A stretch of DNA of 64,000 nt from Planococcus donghaensis MPA1U2 (GCF_000189395.1 NZ_AEPB01000015.1:62001-126000), one strand, 5' to 3'. Shown: positions 32,763 to 42,386, numbered from the stretch's first letter. Translations and numbers: made by a program. Notes: a model not told the origin generated them from the letters alone.

Positions 32763-33652
32763 TAATTTTCAATAAAGGGAAAAGAGATGCCAGTTAATTG
32801 TTCGGATACACGCCAAAGTTTACGTGAGATTTCAAGGTTGATGGCATTGTTATGAGGAGTTCCTATTGCCGGATAGCCTTTTCGCTGAAATTGTCCAAGT
32901 GGCCCAATATATTCTCCTCCTGTTAACTCCGGTTCGGTTGCGGCAAAAACACTGGCCAAAGCGCCCATATGTGGTGGCTGAAGAAACAAATTAGCGATTT
33001 TTTTAAAAATCGCTGGAATTTCTCGATTGCCAAGCTTTAAAATATTGGTCGCAGAAACTCCTGGATGACAAGCGATACTAATCGTTTGAAAACCATGTTC
33101 TTTTAAACGTTTATCCAACTCGAGTGCAAAATACAAATTGGCTAATTTGCTTTGATTATAGAATTTTTTTGCTTGATAGCCTTTTGCTCCGTCAAGATTA
33201 TCGAAATCGATTGAACCCCGACTATGGGCACGACTACTGACAGTGACAATTCTGGAGTTTGGCGTTTTTTCGAGCAACGGTAGAAGTAGGGCAGTCAACG
33301 CAAAATGTCCGAGATGATTGCTGCCAAACTGCAACTCAAAACCATCTGCAGTTTTCCCAAAAGGCGGTGCCATAATGCCGGCATTATTAATCAATAAGTC
33401 GAGTGTAGGAAATGATTTTTTAAACTGTTCTACAAAAGACCGGATACTCTCTAAATTTGCTAGGTCGAGCGACATCACGATAATCTGAGCTGAATCATTA
33501 AGTTTCAATAATTTTTCACGTGCAAGATTGCCTTTTTCAGTATTGCGGACAGCAAGTATCACTTGTGCGTTTTGTGCAATAAGCTCTTTGGTTGTTTCAA
33601 AACCAAGCCCGCTATTGCCACCTGTTATGATCGCTGTTTTTCCTGTAAGCAA
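32762..33652 (-). CDS. SDR oxidoreductase, retinol-dehydrogenase-like (copy 1)
   Basis: 296 residues starting with TTG nine bases behind AAAGGAC. Cofactor loop TGGNSGLG (about 10-17), NNAG (about 89-92), active-site Ser in IVTVSSRAH and YNQSK. The pattern matches retinol dehydrogenase/WW-domain oxidoreductase-like SDRs. A second copy of the same length and start type lies at 35856-36746, with an ABC transporter and a NUDIX gene between. Confidence 0.85.
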   Translation of the reverse strand: MLTGKTAIITGGNSGLGFETTKELIAQNAQVILAVRNTEKGNLAREKLLKLNDSAQIIVMSLDLANLESIRSFVEQFKKSFPTLDLLINNAGIMAPPFGKTADGFELQFGSNHLGHFALTALLLPLLEKTPNSRIVTVSSRAHSRGSIDFDNLDGAKGYQAKKFYNQSKLANLYFALELDKRLKEHGFQTISIACHPGVSATNILKLGNREIPAIFKKIANLFLQPPHMGALASVFAATEPELTGGEYIGPLGQFQRKGYPAIGTPHNNAINLEISRKLWRVSEQLTGISFPFIEN

Positions 33653-33820
33653 AAGATCACGTCCTTTATTTCCGTTTTTTCGAATAGCAAGAATTGCTGC
33701 TATTCATTTTATCGGTTATATACCACTTTTGGAAATCTTATTTGCTTGATAATATGGTTATTGGACTGGTCGCGCGCAAAAGTTATCAGTCACATACAAC
33801 AAAGGAGGCAAGATGAATCC

Positions 33821-34546
33821 ATGGATATCTCGATTAACGAGTTGACTAAAACTTTTAAAGATCGGCTAGCCGTAGATCATCTATCGCTGACAATTAGACA
33901 AGGTGAATTTTTTGCGCTTTTGGGCGAAAATGGAGCTGGAAAAACGACCACCATCAAATTACTTAGTTGTTTAATGGAACCAACGAGTGGTGATGCAATT
34001 ATGCTAGGGGATAGCATTTCGAGAAATCCTCAGGCAGTCAAAGAAAAGTTGAATATTTCTCCACAAGAAACAGCAATCGCACGTAATTTAACGGTTAAAG
34101 AAAATTTGGAGTTTATTGCTAAAATATATGGCAGTAATAAAAAAACAGCAGAACAAGAAGCAAATAAGCTAATGGAAAAGTTAGGAATTGCGGATCGGGC
34201 GCAAAACAAGGGCAGAACTTTGTCTGGAGGATTAGAGCGTCGCGTGAGTATTGCCATGGCCTTAATCTCGGACCCGCAGATTCTCTTTCTAGACGAACCA
34301 ACAGTAGGACTGGATGTACGAGCAAGATTGGATTTATGGCAAATGCTACTGGAGTTAAAAGGGCACATTACGATTATTTTAACTACACACTACTTAGAGG
34401 AAGTCGAAGCCTTAGCGGACCGTATCGGTATCATGCATCAAGGGAAATTATGTGCTCTTGGAACACTAGAAGAATTGAAGAGACAAACAGGACAAAACAA
34501 ATTGCAGGATATCTTTTTACAATTGACGGCGGAGGTTGAAAAATGA
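33821..34546 (+). CDS. ABC exporter ATP-binding protein
   Basis: 241 residues from the ATG at 33821 (AAAGGAGG 12 bases upstream, a long but workable gap); the open frame extends back to 33563, antisense to the SDR gene, and is not used. Walker A GENGAGKT, Q-loop SPQE, signature LSGGLERRVSIAMA, Walker B ILFLDEP, H-loop TTHYLEE. It belongs to the DrrA/CcmA-type group that works with ABC-2 permeases. Start of the permease overlaps its stop. Confidence 0.87.
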   Translation: MDISINELTKTFKDRLAVDHLSLTIRQGEFFALLGENGAGKTTTIKLLSCLMEPTSGDAIMLGDSISRNPQAVKEKLNISPQETAIARNLTVKENLEFIAKIYGSNKKTAEQEANKLMEKLGIADRAQNKGRTLSGGLERRVSIAMALISDPQILFLDEPTVGLDVRARLDLWQMLLELKGHITIILTTHYLEEVEALADRIGIMHQGKLCALGTLEELKRQTGQNKLQDIFLQLTAEVEK

Positions 34547-35271
34547 AGAAAGCATGGGTGTTTGCAGAGCGCAATCGCAAAGAAATTTTACGCGATCCAA
34601 TGACCTTGCTTTTCGGTATGATCTTGCCACTAATAATGCTTTGGCTATTTTCGTTGATGGCTGACAATATGCCTTTTGACCTTTTTCAGCTGGATCAGCT
34701 AGCACCTGCTATTATTGTTTTTAGCTTTTCGTTTATTTCCTTGTTTAGCGGGATGCTCATTGGGCGAGATAAAAGCAGCTCATTTTTAATGAGAATTTTT
34801 GCCTCCCCATTGACTGCGACTGATTATTTAATCGGCTATGCTTTACCATTAGTGCCAATGGCGCTAATTCAAATAAGTGCCTGCTATATTACCGCACTTT
34901 TGTTAGGAATGACTATGACATTTTCTGCAATCCCTGCATTCGGAGTAGTAACAGTCATTTCGTTTCTGTATATTGGATTTGGACTTTTATTTGGCACTTT
35001 TTTTACCGATCGACAAGTGGGAGCCTTGTTCGCGATTTTCGTCAATCTCACATCATGGTTGAGCGGAACTTGGTTTCAATTGGATCTAATCGGAAGTAGC
35101 TTTAAAAAAATTGCTTATTACTTGCCATTTGCCCATGCGGTAGATGCTTCAAGAGCTGCTTTTGCTGGTGATTATGCTGCTGTTTTAGTTCCCATGGTTT
35201 GGGTGTTGACGTATACAGTTGCGCTATTTGGCATTACTAGATGGGGGTTTAGAAAGAAGATGCGTGGATAA
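34543..35271 (+). CDS. ABC-2 type exporter permease
   Basis: 242 residues with six membrane helices in the ABC-2 layout: a cytosolic N-terminus RNRKEILRDPMTLLFGMILP, central helices with FASPLTATDYLIGY, and the family-typical YLPFAHAVDASRAAFAGD before the last helix. The ATG overlaps the ATPase stop by four bases. The substrate is unknown; drug, lipid or polysaccharide export are all possible. Confidence 0.85.
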   Translation: MKKAWVFAERNRKEILRDPMTLLFGMILPLIMLWLFSLMADNMPFDLFQLDQLAPAIIVFSFSFISLFSGMLIGRDKSSSFLMRIFASPLTATDYLIGYALPLVPMALIQISACYITALLLGMTMTFSAIPAFGVVTVISFLYIGFGLLFGTFFTDRQVGALFAIFVNLTSWLSGTWFQLDLIGSSFKKIAYYLPFAHAVDASRAAFAGDYAAVLVPMVWVLTYTVALFGITRWGFRKKMRG

Positions 35272-35318
35272 AACAAACGTTACACCGATGTTTGTAAGCA
35301 AAAGAGGGGGATGTATAA

Positions 35319-35792
35319 GTGGGCTATGTAGAAGAATTACGAAAAATTGTGGGGCACAGGCCGCTTATTTTGGTAGGTGCAGTTGTCGTCCTTGTTGATC
35401 CAAATGGACGTCTATTGCTTGAAGAACGAAAATTTCCAGAAGGTTTGTGGGGACTTCCTGGGGGCTTAATGGAGCTGGGGGAATCTACAGAAGATACAGC
35501 AAAGCGAGAAGTTTTAGAGGAAACCGGACTTCGCGTTGACGAGTTAACGCTAATAAATGTTTACTCAGGCCCCAATCACTTTGTAGTGGCCAAAAATGGT
35601 GATGAATACTACGTCGTAACCACTGCCTATTATTCAGATACGTTTAGTGGTCAGTTAACGGTCGATCAAGAAGAATCTATTAGTTTTAAATTTTTTGCCC
35701 CAGAAGAGTTGCCTGACAGATTAGTTGGCAGTCATCGAAAGGTGATAAAAGAATTTCTTAAGTATCACTATTCTGCACTAATAGCCAAATAA
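35319..35792 (+). CDS. NUDIX hydrolase
   Basis: 157 residues. The Nudix box is complete: GGLMELGESTEDTAKREVLEETGL (about 49-72; G-x5-E-x7-REVxEExG). YjhB/MutT-like with an N-terminal extension VEELRKIVGHRPLILVGAVV. It hydrolyses a nucleoside diphosphate linked to another group; substrate open. Start is a GTG behind AGAGGGGG. It follows the ABC permease by 47 bases and may be cotranscribed. Confidence 0.88.
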   Translation: MGYVEELRKIVGHRPLILVGAVVVLVDPNGRLLLEERKFPEGLWGLPGGLMELGESTEDTAKREVLEETGLRVDELTLINVYSGPNHFVVAKNGDEYYVVTTAYYSDTFSGQLTVDQEESISFKFFAPEELPDRLVGSHRKVIKEFLKYHYSALIAK

Positions 35793-35815
35793 CTAAAAAA
35801 ATTCTCACTGAATAG

Positions 35816-35858
35816 AAAATGGCATTTTCATTTAAAACAATGAAAATGCCATTTTTTA
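35816..35858. terminator. Bidirectional terminator
   Basis: AAAATGGCATTTTCATT and AATGAAAATGCCATTTT between converging NUDIX and SDR genes. Confidence 0.85.
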
Positions 35859-36746
35859 AGAAAAATCGAATTCTATACCGGTAAGTTTTTCTGAAACGTC
35901 CCACAGTTTTAAAGAAACGGCTTTATCCCGGGCAGATGCATGAGGTGCATCAATTGCTGGATAGCCTTTACGTCGTCCTTTGCCATCCGGTCCTATATAC
36001 TCTCCACCTGTAAGTTGGGAGTCTGTAGCAGCATAAACAGTAGGTAAAGCGCCTAATGCAGGTGGCTGTAAAATATTATGCATGAGTGATTTTAAAAATT
36101 GAGGTGCATCTCGGTTTCCTAATTTAAAAATATTGGTCGCCGAAATTCCAGGATGACAAGCAATGCTCAAAGTTTGTATATTGTGTTCTTTAAGGCGTGT
36201 ATCCAATTCTTGTGCAAATAATAGATTGGCTAGCTTGCTTTGACCATAAAACTTCATCGCTTTATATCCTTTGAAACCATCAAGATTTTCAAAGTCAATG
36301 CGAGCCCCTTTATGAGCAAGGCTGCTAAGAGACACAACCCGCGAATGCGGTGTTTTTTTCAGTAAAGGCATTAGCAAACCTGTCAAGGCAAAATGCCCAA
36401 GATGGTTACTACCAAATTGGAGTTCAAAGCCATCATTTGTCTTAGAATAAGGCGGCGCTAAAACCCCAGCATTATTGACCAGTAGATCGAGAGAGCCATA
36501 TTGCTTTTGAAAATTTTCTGCAAATAGATGAATACTTGCAAGATCTGCTAAATCTAGTTTCATCACAGCTACATGTGCTTCTTGATTGTTTTGGAGAATC
36601 ATGTCACGTGCATGCTGGCCTTTTTCTATATTGCGTACAGCCATCACGATATGTGCACCGCGATCAGCAAAGACTTTGGCAGCTTCTAAGCCAATGCCAC
36701 TGTTAGCGCCTGTAATGATCGCAATCTTTCCAGTTAATTGTTTCAA
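35856..36746 (-). CDS. SDR oxidoreductase, retinol-dehydrogenase-like (copy 2)
   Basis: 296 residues from the TTG at 36746, eight bases behind CAGGAG; the open frame to 36971 is an artefact, crossing the promoter of the PAP2 gene. Cofactor loop TGANSGIG, NNAG, YGQSK active site. It is clearly paralogous to the gene at 32762-33652 (shared FELQFGSNHLGHFALT, SIACHPG and GALxxVxAATxxxLTGGEYIGP segments). Confidence 0.86.
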   Translation of the reverse strand: MKQLTGKIAIITGANSGIGLEAAKVFADRGAHIVMAVRNIEKGQHARDMILQNNQEAHVAVMKLDLADLASIHLFAENFQKQYGSLDLLVNNAGVLAPPYSKTNDGFELQFGSNHLGHFALTGLLMPLLKKTPHSRVVSLSSLAHKGARIDFENLDGFKGYKAMKFYGQSKLANLLFAQELDTRLKEHNIQTLSIACHPGISATNIFKLGNRDAPQFLKSLMHNILQPPALGALPTVYAATDSQLTGGEYIGPDGKGRRKGYPAIDAPHASARDKAVSLKLWDVSEKLTGIEFDFS

Positions 36747-36901
36747 ACGATCAGCTCCTGAGTAATGGACTTTGTGCTTACATAAAAATACCATGTTCCA
36801 CGCTATGTAACAAATAGTGAAATTTAGAAAATTGTTTTCTTTACATATTTCTGTTTTAAAAGGGTAAAGATAAATTATCAATAAGAATCGGGAGCGATAA
36901 G

Positions 36902-37651
36902 ATGGATAAAAATGAAAAACTAGCAGGACTGGCTTTTCTATTATTGCTTGGCGGCTTAGGTCTTGCGTCATTGTTTATTGTGTTATTTGCAGAACTAGCT
37001 GAAGAAGTCATGGATCAAGAAGTAAGTTTATTTGATGATTTTATTATCAATGGGATACAAGCAAGTTCAAGTACGACTATGGATACCATTATGTTCGTTT
37101 TTACTGAAATGGGCTCTGTTTGGTTTTTAACCTTATCATCCATCATTATTTTACTTGTGTTAGGCGTAAAAATGAAAGATAAATGGGGTGTATTGTTTTT
37201 TATTATCGCTGTAGGGGGAGGCTCTCTTTTAACCTTATTGTTGAAGAATCTGTATCTCCGAGAACGCCCGAGCATTAACGAGGAAATTGATGCAATCGGT
37301 TATAGTTTTCCTAGTGGTCACTCAATGGGCTCGTTGATTTTTTATGGCTTTGTGATGTACCTCGTGATTCGAACACGTCAACGACCATGGATTCAATGGA
37401 CGGCGGTTACTGTATTGAGTTTACTTATTATTACAATTGGCACAAGTCGAATTTATTTGGGTGCACATTTTCCAAGTGATGTATTGGCAGGATATATAGC
37501 GGGGCTGATTTGGTTAATGCTTAACCTCACTGCATTAGAATGGATTCAATGGCACAGCAAAAGCCCAGTGCCACCTGTTCATGCACTTCGTCAATTGCTT
37601 GGACCATTGTACAAAACCATTCGCACAAAGATTCCATTTTTCTCAAAATGA
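36902..37651 (+). CDS. PAP2 family lipid phosphatase
   Basis: 249 residues, about five or six helices. The three phosphatase motifs are present: KNLYLRERP, PSGHS and SRIYLGAHFPSD. It probably dephosphorylates phosphatidylglycerol phosphate, undecaprenyl pyrophosphate or a similar lipid on the outer membrane face. GGGAG is seven bases before the ATG. Confidence 0.9.
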   Translation: MDKNEKLAGLAFLLLLGGLGLASLFIVLFAELAEEVMDQEVSLFDDFIINGIQASSSTTMDTIMFVFTEMGSVWFLTLSSIIILLVLGVKMKDKWGVLFFIIAVGGGSLLTLLLKNLYLRERPSINEEIDAIGYSFPSGHSMGSLIFYGFVMYLVIRTRQRPWIQWTAVTVLSLLIITIGTSRIYLGAHFPSDVLAGYIAGLIWLMLNLTALEWIQWHSKSPVPPVHALRQLLGPLYKTIRTKIPFFSK

Positions 37652-37668
37652 CATTGTATGATTGCACA

Positions 37669-37716
37669 AAAAAAACCGCATGTGGAAGCCGTGAGGCAAA
37701 CTACATGCGGTTTTTA
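37669..37716. terminator. Bidirectional terminator
   Basis: AAAAACCGCATGT and ACATGCGGTTTTT between the converging PAP2 and thioredoxin-like genes. Confidence 0.85.
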
Positions 37717-37724
37717 CTAGCTAG

Positions 37725-38228
37725 TTATTGAATGCTATCAAACGAATTTTTAATTTCTTCGTTACTAAAGTGACCTGTTTGACTTTTAACTAATGTACCG
37801 TCAGAACCAATATAAACAGATGTTGGATAGCCGATGACACCATACTCATCAAAAAAAGTACCGCCTTCATCCAATAACACCATAATATTTTCTGCATTTG
37901 GAAAGCCTTCAAACCACTTCGCAAATGACTCGCTGCTTTTTTCAGCGTTCGAGCCAGGGGAGACAATCGTCAACACAGCAAAGTCATTTTCTTCACCAGC
38001 TAACGTATTCAATTCCTCCATGCCGCTTAAACAAATCGAACACCAAGAAGCCCAAAACTTCACATACACTTTCTGTCCAGCGTAATCAGCAAGATTTTGC
38101 TGATTGCCTTCTAAATCCACTAACTCAAAAGACGGTGCAAGCTTTGTAGCATTTTTTTCAGTTGGAGCGCATCCACCCACTACAAATAATAAAGCTAGCA
38201 GTAAACTGATTTTCACCCACACTTTCAT
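37725..38228 (-). CDS. Membrane-anchored TlpA-like thioredoxin
   Basis: 167 residues from the ATG at 38228, behind AAAGGA; the upstream ATG overlaps that site. Lipobox VGGC (Cys near 20) anchors a thioredoxin-fold domain with active site WASWCSICLSGMEEL. The VSPGSNAEKSSESFAKWFEGF segment resembles the partners of extracellular methionine sulfoxide reductase MsrAB (SdbB/Etrx type) and the N-terminal domain of PilB. It should act as an extracytoplasmic reductant. No msr gene is adjacent. Confidence 0.84.
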   Translation of the reverse strand: MKVWVKISLLLALLFVVGGCAPTEKNATKLAPSFELVDLEGNQQNLADYAGQKVYVKFWASWCSICLSGMEELNTLAGEENDFAVLTIVSPGSNAEKSSESFAKWFEGFPNAENIMVLLDEGGTFFDEYGVIGYPTSVYIGSDGTLVKSQTGHFSNEEIKNSFDSIQ

Positions 38229-38317
38229 CGCAATCATCCTTTACTGTGAACGAGCTTAGCAAATCTTTGTACCTCTATCATATAGTGAACATGCGCTAAA
38301 AGACATTAGGGCAACTC

Positions 38318-38352
38318 GACAAACCCCTCTTCGGTAGAAGAGGGGTTTGCTT
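38318..38352 (-). terminator. Hairpin downstream of the LTA synthase gene
   Basis: CAAACCCCTCTT and AAGAGGGGTTTG form a perfect stem about 65 bases past the stop at 38414. A T-run is weak, so termination efficiency is uncertain. Confidence 0.6.
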
Positions 38353-38413
38353 ATTGACCATGTTTTATTAAAGTGTATAGTAGTGTGAACTTCCAATTGG
38401 ACTCGGCTTTAGT

Positions 38414-40243
38414 CTATTCACTTGCTTTAATTTGTTGCCAAGCATTTTTTCGAATGATCAAATCAGATACGTGAAGTTCTTCAGTAGCCGTATCAATAAA
38501 TTCGCTACATCGTTCAATCGCTACTTCTTGGCCTGAATCAATTTCATAACAACTACCATTTCCAGCTGGTGAAGTTAAATCAGGTTCGAAATAAAGCTCT
38601 TCGTATCGAAATGCACCATCTCGAAATACTGTTAAATTGCTGCTTTCATCTAATAAAGACTCTCCCAACATGTGGGATGGAGTAATTCCAACGATATCAA
38701 GAATCGTCGGGGCAATATCAATTTGTCCGCCTACACTGTCGACTGATCCAGCTTTTTTTGAATTAGGCGGTTTGATAAAGAGGGGCACTTGGCGATCAAG
38801 TTCAAATAATTCCATTTTAGTGTCAGCACCCACTTTTTGTGCCATTTCACTTTTTTCTTGAGTAAGGCCGCTGTCATGGTCGCCATAAAAAACGATTAAA
38901 GAATCGTCCCACATCTCTTTTTGCTTTAATTGTTCAATTATAGTGCCAACAGCGCCATCCACATAATGAACGGTTTCGTAATACCCTTTTAACAATGGAT
39001 CTTCATAACCGGTCAAATCCAGTTCTTCGAAATTATCAGGAATGGTATACGGTGTATGGCTTGATAAGGCTACCATAAATGCAAAGTAAGGTTCTTTTAA
39101 TTGTTCCGCAAGCTCTACAGAAGTAGTTAAAAAATCTTCATCGTTTACAGCCATACCAATATCTTGTGTATCAGGGAAATCTGGACGACTAAAAAATTGA
39201 TTAAAGCCAATATTTTTGTATACTTCGTCCCGGTTCCAGAAATCTTTTTTGAAGGCGTGCATAGCGGCTGTATCGTAGCCCGCGTTTCTCAATAGCTCTG
39301 GTAACGCATCAAATTCATTTTCTGCCGCGTAGCGCGTATAAACAGATCCTGACTTTAATGAATAAAGCGAAGTCAGCGTAATGAATTCTGCGTCAGAAGT
39401 ACGACCTTCATGTGTTTGGTGATAAAACGAAGGAAAAAATAACGCTTCTTTTTTCAAGGCATTTAAATGAGGTGTCAGTTCTTGTCCGTTAACTTGGTGA
39501 TCAATTACAGAGGTTTGAAACGATTCTAATTGGACCATAATGATATTCGGTTTTTCTGAGTCAGATACAGTTGATGGTGTATCGGGTACAACTTTACGAA
39601 TTCGTTGTTCTTCTTCTTTAGTTAACGTGCTCTCATCGAAGAGAAAAGAGCCGATACCTTGAGCAAAATCCAATCCGTGATAACCCCAAAATCCAAGCTG
39701 GTAATATTCACGCATATTCGAAATCGGCTCCCCAACAAGCCACTCTTCTTCATTGCTGTAACTCATGACTAACGGGATTACAACCAATGCAAGTCCTACT
39801 ACAAAGCCAGTACCCGCATAAATTCGTTTAGTTTTTTTAGTCACCACGTCTTCTTTCTTACGAGTAGCAAAAAGGAATAACGAGAAGAAAAGCAAATCGG
39901 CAAAAAAGAGGAAGTCTTTCGCTTCAATTAATGTTAAGAATCCACCACCAACATCACTCATTTGCGTAATATCGGCAATGAGTACGATAGATAGTAAATC
40001 AGTAAAATAACGATAATACCATAAGTCAGAGACTAGTAAGGTACTATGCAAAAACAGCAGCACCAGCAAAATCCAGTTTCGCTTTTTTCTATTTAATAAT
40101 AAAGTCCAGCTAGATAAGACCACAATAGAAGCGAGATTGAGAACAAAAAAACTAAATGAAAACTGAGTACCAGCGTATAAGCTGAATAAGAATATTTTTG
40201 AAATGGATAGGATTAAGTAAATCCAATACTCCAGAAACTTCAT
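38414..40243 (-). CDS. LTA synthase family sulfatase-fold protein
   Basis: 609 residues: five membrane helices (to about 165), a linker, then an extracellular sulfatase-type domain (about 230-560). Metal ligand Glu240 (VQLES), nucleophile Thr282 (EGRTSDAEF) and the metal-binding GDHDSGL are conserved. LTA synthases polymerise glycerol phosphate from phosphatidylglycerol onto a glycolipid anchor. Bacillales often carry several paralogues, so this may be the main enzyme, a primase or a stress copy. The C-terminal domain ends with a Cys pair (near SCYEID and ERCSEF) that could form a disulfide. Confidence 0.88.
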   Translation of the reverse strand: MKFLEYWIYLILSISKIFLFSLYAGTQFSFSFFVLNLASIVVLSSWTLLLNRKKRNWILLVLLFLHSTLLVSDLWYYRYFTDLLSIVLIADITQMSDVGGGFLTLIEAKDFLFFADLLFFSLFLFATRKKEDVVTKKTKRIYAGTGFVVGLALVVIPLVMSYSNEEEWLVGEPISNMREYYQLGFWGYHGLDFAQGIGSFLFDESTLTKEEEQRIRKVVPDTPSTVSDSEKPNIIMVQLESFQTSVIDHQVNGQELTPHLNALKKEALFFPSFYHQTHEGRTSDAEFITLTSLYSLKSGSVYTRYAAENEFDALPELLRNAGYDTAAMHAFKKDFWNRDEVYKNIGFNQFFSRPDFPDTQDIGMAVNDEDFLTTSVELAEQLKEPYFAFMVALSSHTPYTIPDNFEELDLTGYEDPLLKGYYETVHYVDGAVGTIIEQLKQKEMWDDSLIVFYGDHDSGLTQEKSEMAQKVGADTKMELFELDRQVPLFIKPPNSKKAGSVDSVGGQIDIAPTILDIVGITPSHMLGESLLDESSNLTVFRDGAFRYEELYFEPDLTSPAGNGSCYEIDSGQEVAIERCSEFIDTATEELHVSDLIIRKNAWQQIKASE

Positions 40244-40461
40244 TAGGCACCTCCAACTAAAATTTTCTGCTTTATTAACAATTTGGGACTGGATAAAACA
40301 GCGTTATACTTTTTAATTACCACTCGAAAGATGTGTGGAAACATTGTTGTGTATTGACCCACAAGATTTGCCGTTTAAATACTAGAGGACAGCGGGTATT
40401 TACTAATAAAGAGAGAAATGAAAGGGCGATTTAAAGATTGATAGAAGAGGGAGTGCTGGTT

Positions 40462-40734
40462 ATGACATTATCAAAAAAAACTTCAAGCAGTAACGCGTTG
40501 GAAAATAACGGATGCAAATACCCCGTTTTATCTATTGGACAAAACTTCACCATAGATTACGGAAAACAACAATCACTTTATGGGAAGTGGCAAGTTGTAG
40601 AAAATGAGAAAGCCCCATTTTATTTGTGTAGTCGTATTTTAGAAAATGGCCAAGTATCTAAACGGAGGTCTGCTGATCATCGTCGGCAGTTTTTTGAAGC
40701 GGAAATTTATTATGCGCTGACCAAAAAAGAGTAA
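40462..40734 (+). CDS. Small conserved-looking protein of unknown function
   Basis: 90 residues from the ATG at 40462, eight bases behind GAGGGAG. No hydrophobic segment. The C-terminal half CSRILENGQVSKRRSADHRRQFFEAEIYYALTKKE is basic and helical. I recognise no family. A good terminator follows, so it is its own unit. Confidence 0.6.
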   Translation: MTLSKKTSSSNALENNGCKYPVLSIGQNFTIDYGKQQSLYGKWQVVENEKAPFYLCSRILENGQVSKRRSADHRRQFFEAEIYYALTKKE

Positions 40735-40754
40735 ATGAAAAATACGCAATAAGG

Positions 40755-40793
40755 AAAACAACCGCTCAATACCAATTGAGCGGTTGTTTTTGT
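40755..40793 (+). terminator. Terminator of the 90-residue gene
   Basis: AAACAACCGCTCAAT and ATTGAGCGGTTGTTT, then T residues. Confidence 0.85.
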
Positions 40794-40860
40794 TAAGAAT
40801 AAATAAGTTATAGTAAAAAAGAGATTGTCTATTAAAAATAGATAGATAATTTGAAATTTT

Positions 40861-40884
40861 GTTGTAATATGAAAGTATTACAAC
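40861..40884. promoter_or_regulatory. Inverted repeat before nhaC
   Basis: GTTGTAAT-atgaaagt-ATTACAAC, an exact 8-base inverted repeat ending 22 bases before the likely nhaC start. A TTGTCT/TAATTT promoter-like pair precedes it. Candidate operator or leader hairpin masking the ribosome site. Confidence 0.5.
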
Positions 40885-40906
40885 AGAGGGCTAGGTGATA
40901 CATAGA

Positions 40907-42364
40907 ATGAAAGCGAAACAACAAGACATTAAAATACCATTTGGATTAGCACTTATTCCATTAGTCGTCATGATTGCCGTTATGGCACTCACCATTATTG
41001 TGTTTGAAGGAAGCCCTCACGTTCCTTTAGCAATAGGAGCCATCGTTGCTGGAATTATTGCATGGCGTATGGGGTATAAATGGGAAACAATCGAAGAAGG
41101 AGCCTATAAAGGAATTCGTCTTGCGCTTCCCGCAATTGTTATTATTATCGTAGTTGGAATGATTATTGCTTCATGGATTGGCGGCGGTATCATTGCGACG
41201 ATGATTTATTACGGTCTGCAAATTATTACGCCTTCTCTTTTCTTAATGACTATCTGTATTATTTGTGGAATTGTTGCACTTGCAATTGGGAGTTCTTGGT
41301 CGACAATGGGCACAATTGGTGTTGCGGGAATGGGAATCGGAATGAGCATGGGAATTCCAGCTGCGATGGTAGCAGGAGCCGTTATATCAGGATCTTATTT
41401 TGGTGATAAAATGTCACCCTTATCAGATACGACAAATTTAGCATCGGGTATTACCAATACCAATTTATTTGAACATATTAAGCATATGATGTATACGACT
41501 GTACCAGGACTAGTGATTGCTTTAGTCGTTTACTTTTTCTTAGGTCGCCAATTTGTTGGATCAACAATTGATGAAGGAAATATCCAAGCGATTTTGTCCT
41601 CATTAGATAGCAACTTCTTAATTTCACCTTGGTTATTATTAGTACCTGCAATGATTATCGTTTTAGTGGCTTTGAAAGTGCCAGCTTTACCATCATTATT
41701 AATTGGAGTCTTTTTAGGGTTTATCTGTCAGGTTTTTGTACAAGGCGGAGATATTGGTCCTGCATTTAATGCCCTTCACGATGGCTATGCCATTACATCT
41801 GGCAATGAAATGGTCGATGATTTGTTTAACCGTGGGGGCATAACTTCCATGATGTTTACCGTTTCTTTGACTATTTTCGCAATGGTTTTTGGGGGGATAT
41901 TAGAGCACACGGGTATGTTGAGAGCAATTGTTAACCAGATTTTGAAAGTGGCCAAATCAGCAGGAAGTTTAATCGCTGCGACAATTGCATCTGCTTTTTT
42001 CACAAATGTGACTGCTTCAGAGCAATACATTTCTATACTAGTGCCGGGAAGAATGTATGCAAGAGCATACCAAGATAAAGAACTGCATTCGAAGAATCTT
42101 TCACGGGCTCTAGAAGATGGAGGTACGTTAACATCGCCGTTTATCCCGTGGAATACGTGTGGTGTGTTTATCTTGGCGACTCTAGCTGTGCATCCATTTG
42201 CGTATGCTCCTTATGCAGTATTAAATTACACAGTTCCGGTTATCGGCATTGTAATGGGGCTGATTGGTTACAAAGTTCAATTTCTAACAAAAGACGAAGT
42301 TGAAGAATTAAAAGTAAAAGAACAGAGAGTAGCTCGTGAAAATGAGTTGACCGAAGGCGTATAA
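40907..42364 (+). CDS. nhaC: Na+/H+ antiporter NhaC
   Basis: 485 residues with about eleven or twelve helices. Family-typical segments: GSSWSTMGTIGVAGMGIG, SGSYFGDKMSPLSDTTNLAS (ion pathway Asp residues) and LEDGGTLTSPFIPWNTCGVF near the C-terminus. It exchanges Na+ or malate/lactate with H+ across the membrane; the SPLSDTTN motif fits the Na+/H+ branch. The ATG at 40907 follows AGGTGAT; a GTG at 40895 is an alternative. Confidence 0.9.
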   Translation: MKAKQQDIKIPFGLALIPLVVMIAVMALTIIVFEGSPHVPLAIGAIVAGIIAWRMGYKWETIEEGAYKGIRLALPAIVIIIVVGMIIASWIGGGIIATMIYYGLQIITPSLFLMTICIICGIVALAIGSSWSTMGTIGVAGMGIGMSMGIPAAMVAGAVISGSYFGDKMSPLSDTTNLASGITNTNLFEHIKHMMYTTVPGLVIALVVYFFLGRQFVGSTIDEGNIQAILSSLDSNFLISPWLLLVPAMIIVLVALKVPALPSLLIGVFLGFICQVFVQGGDIGPAFNALHDGYAITSGNEMVDDLFNRGGITSMMFTVSLTIFAMVFGGILEHTGMLRAIVNQILKVAKSAGSLIAATIASAFFTNVTASEQYISILVPGRMYARAYQDKELHSKNLSRALEDGGTLTSPFIPWNTCGVFILATLAVHPFAYAPYAVLNYTVPVIGIVMGLIGYKVQFLTKDEVEELKVKEQRVARENELTEGV

Positions 42365-42386
42365 GTTTCCCTGTTCTCATCCCAAT

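Noticed and set aside
33563-33820. N-terminal extension of the ABC ATPase
   Set aside because: It is antisense to the SDR gene and Cys/Lys-rich without family similarity; the homology and ribosome site begin at 33821.
35856-36971. 371-residue version of the second SDR
   Set aside because: The extra residues cross an intergenic promoter region; the TTG at 36746 has a well-placed ribosome site and gives the same length as the paralogue.
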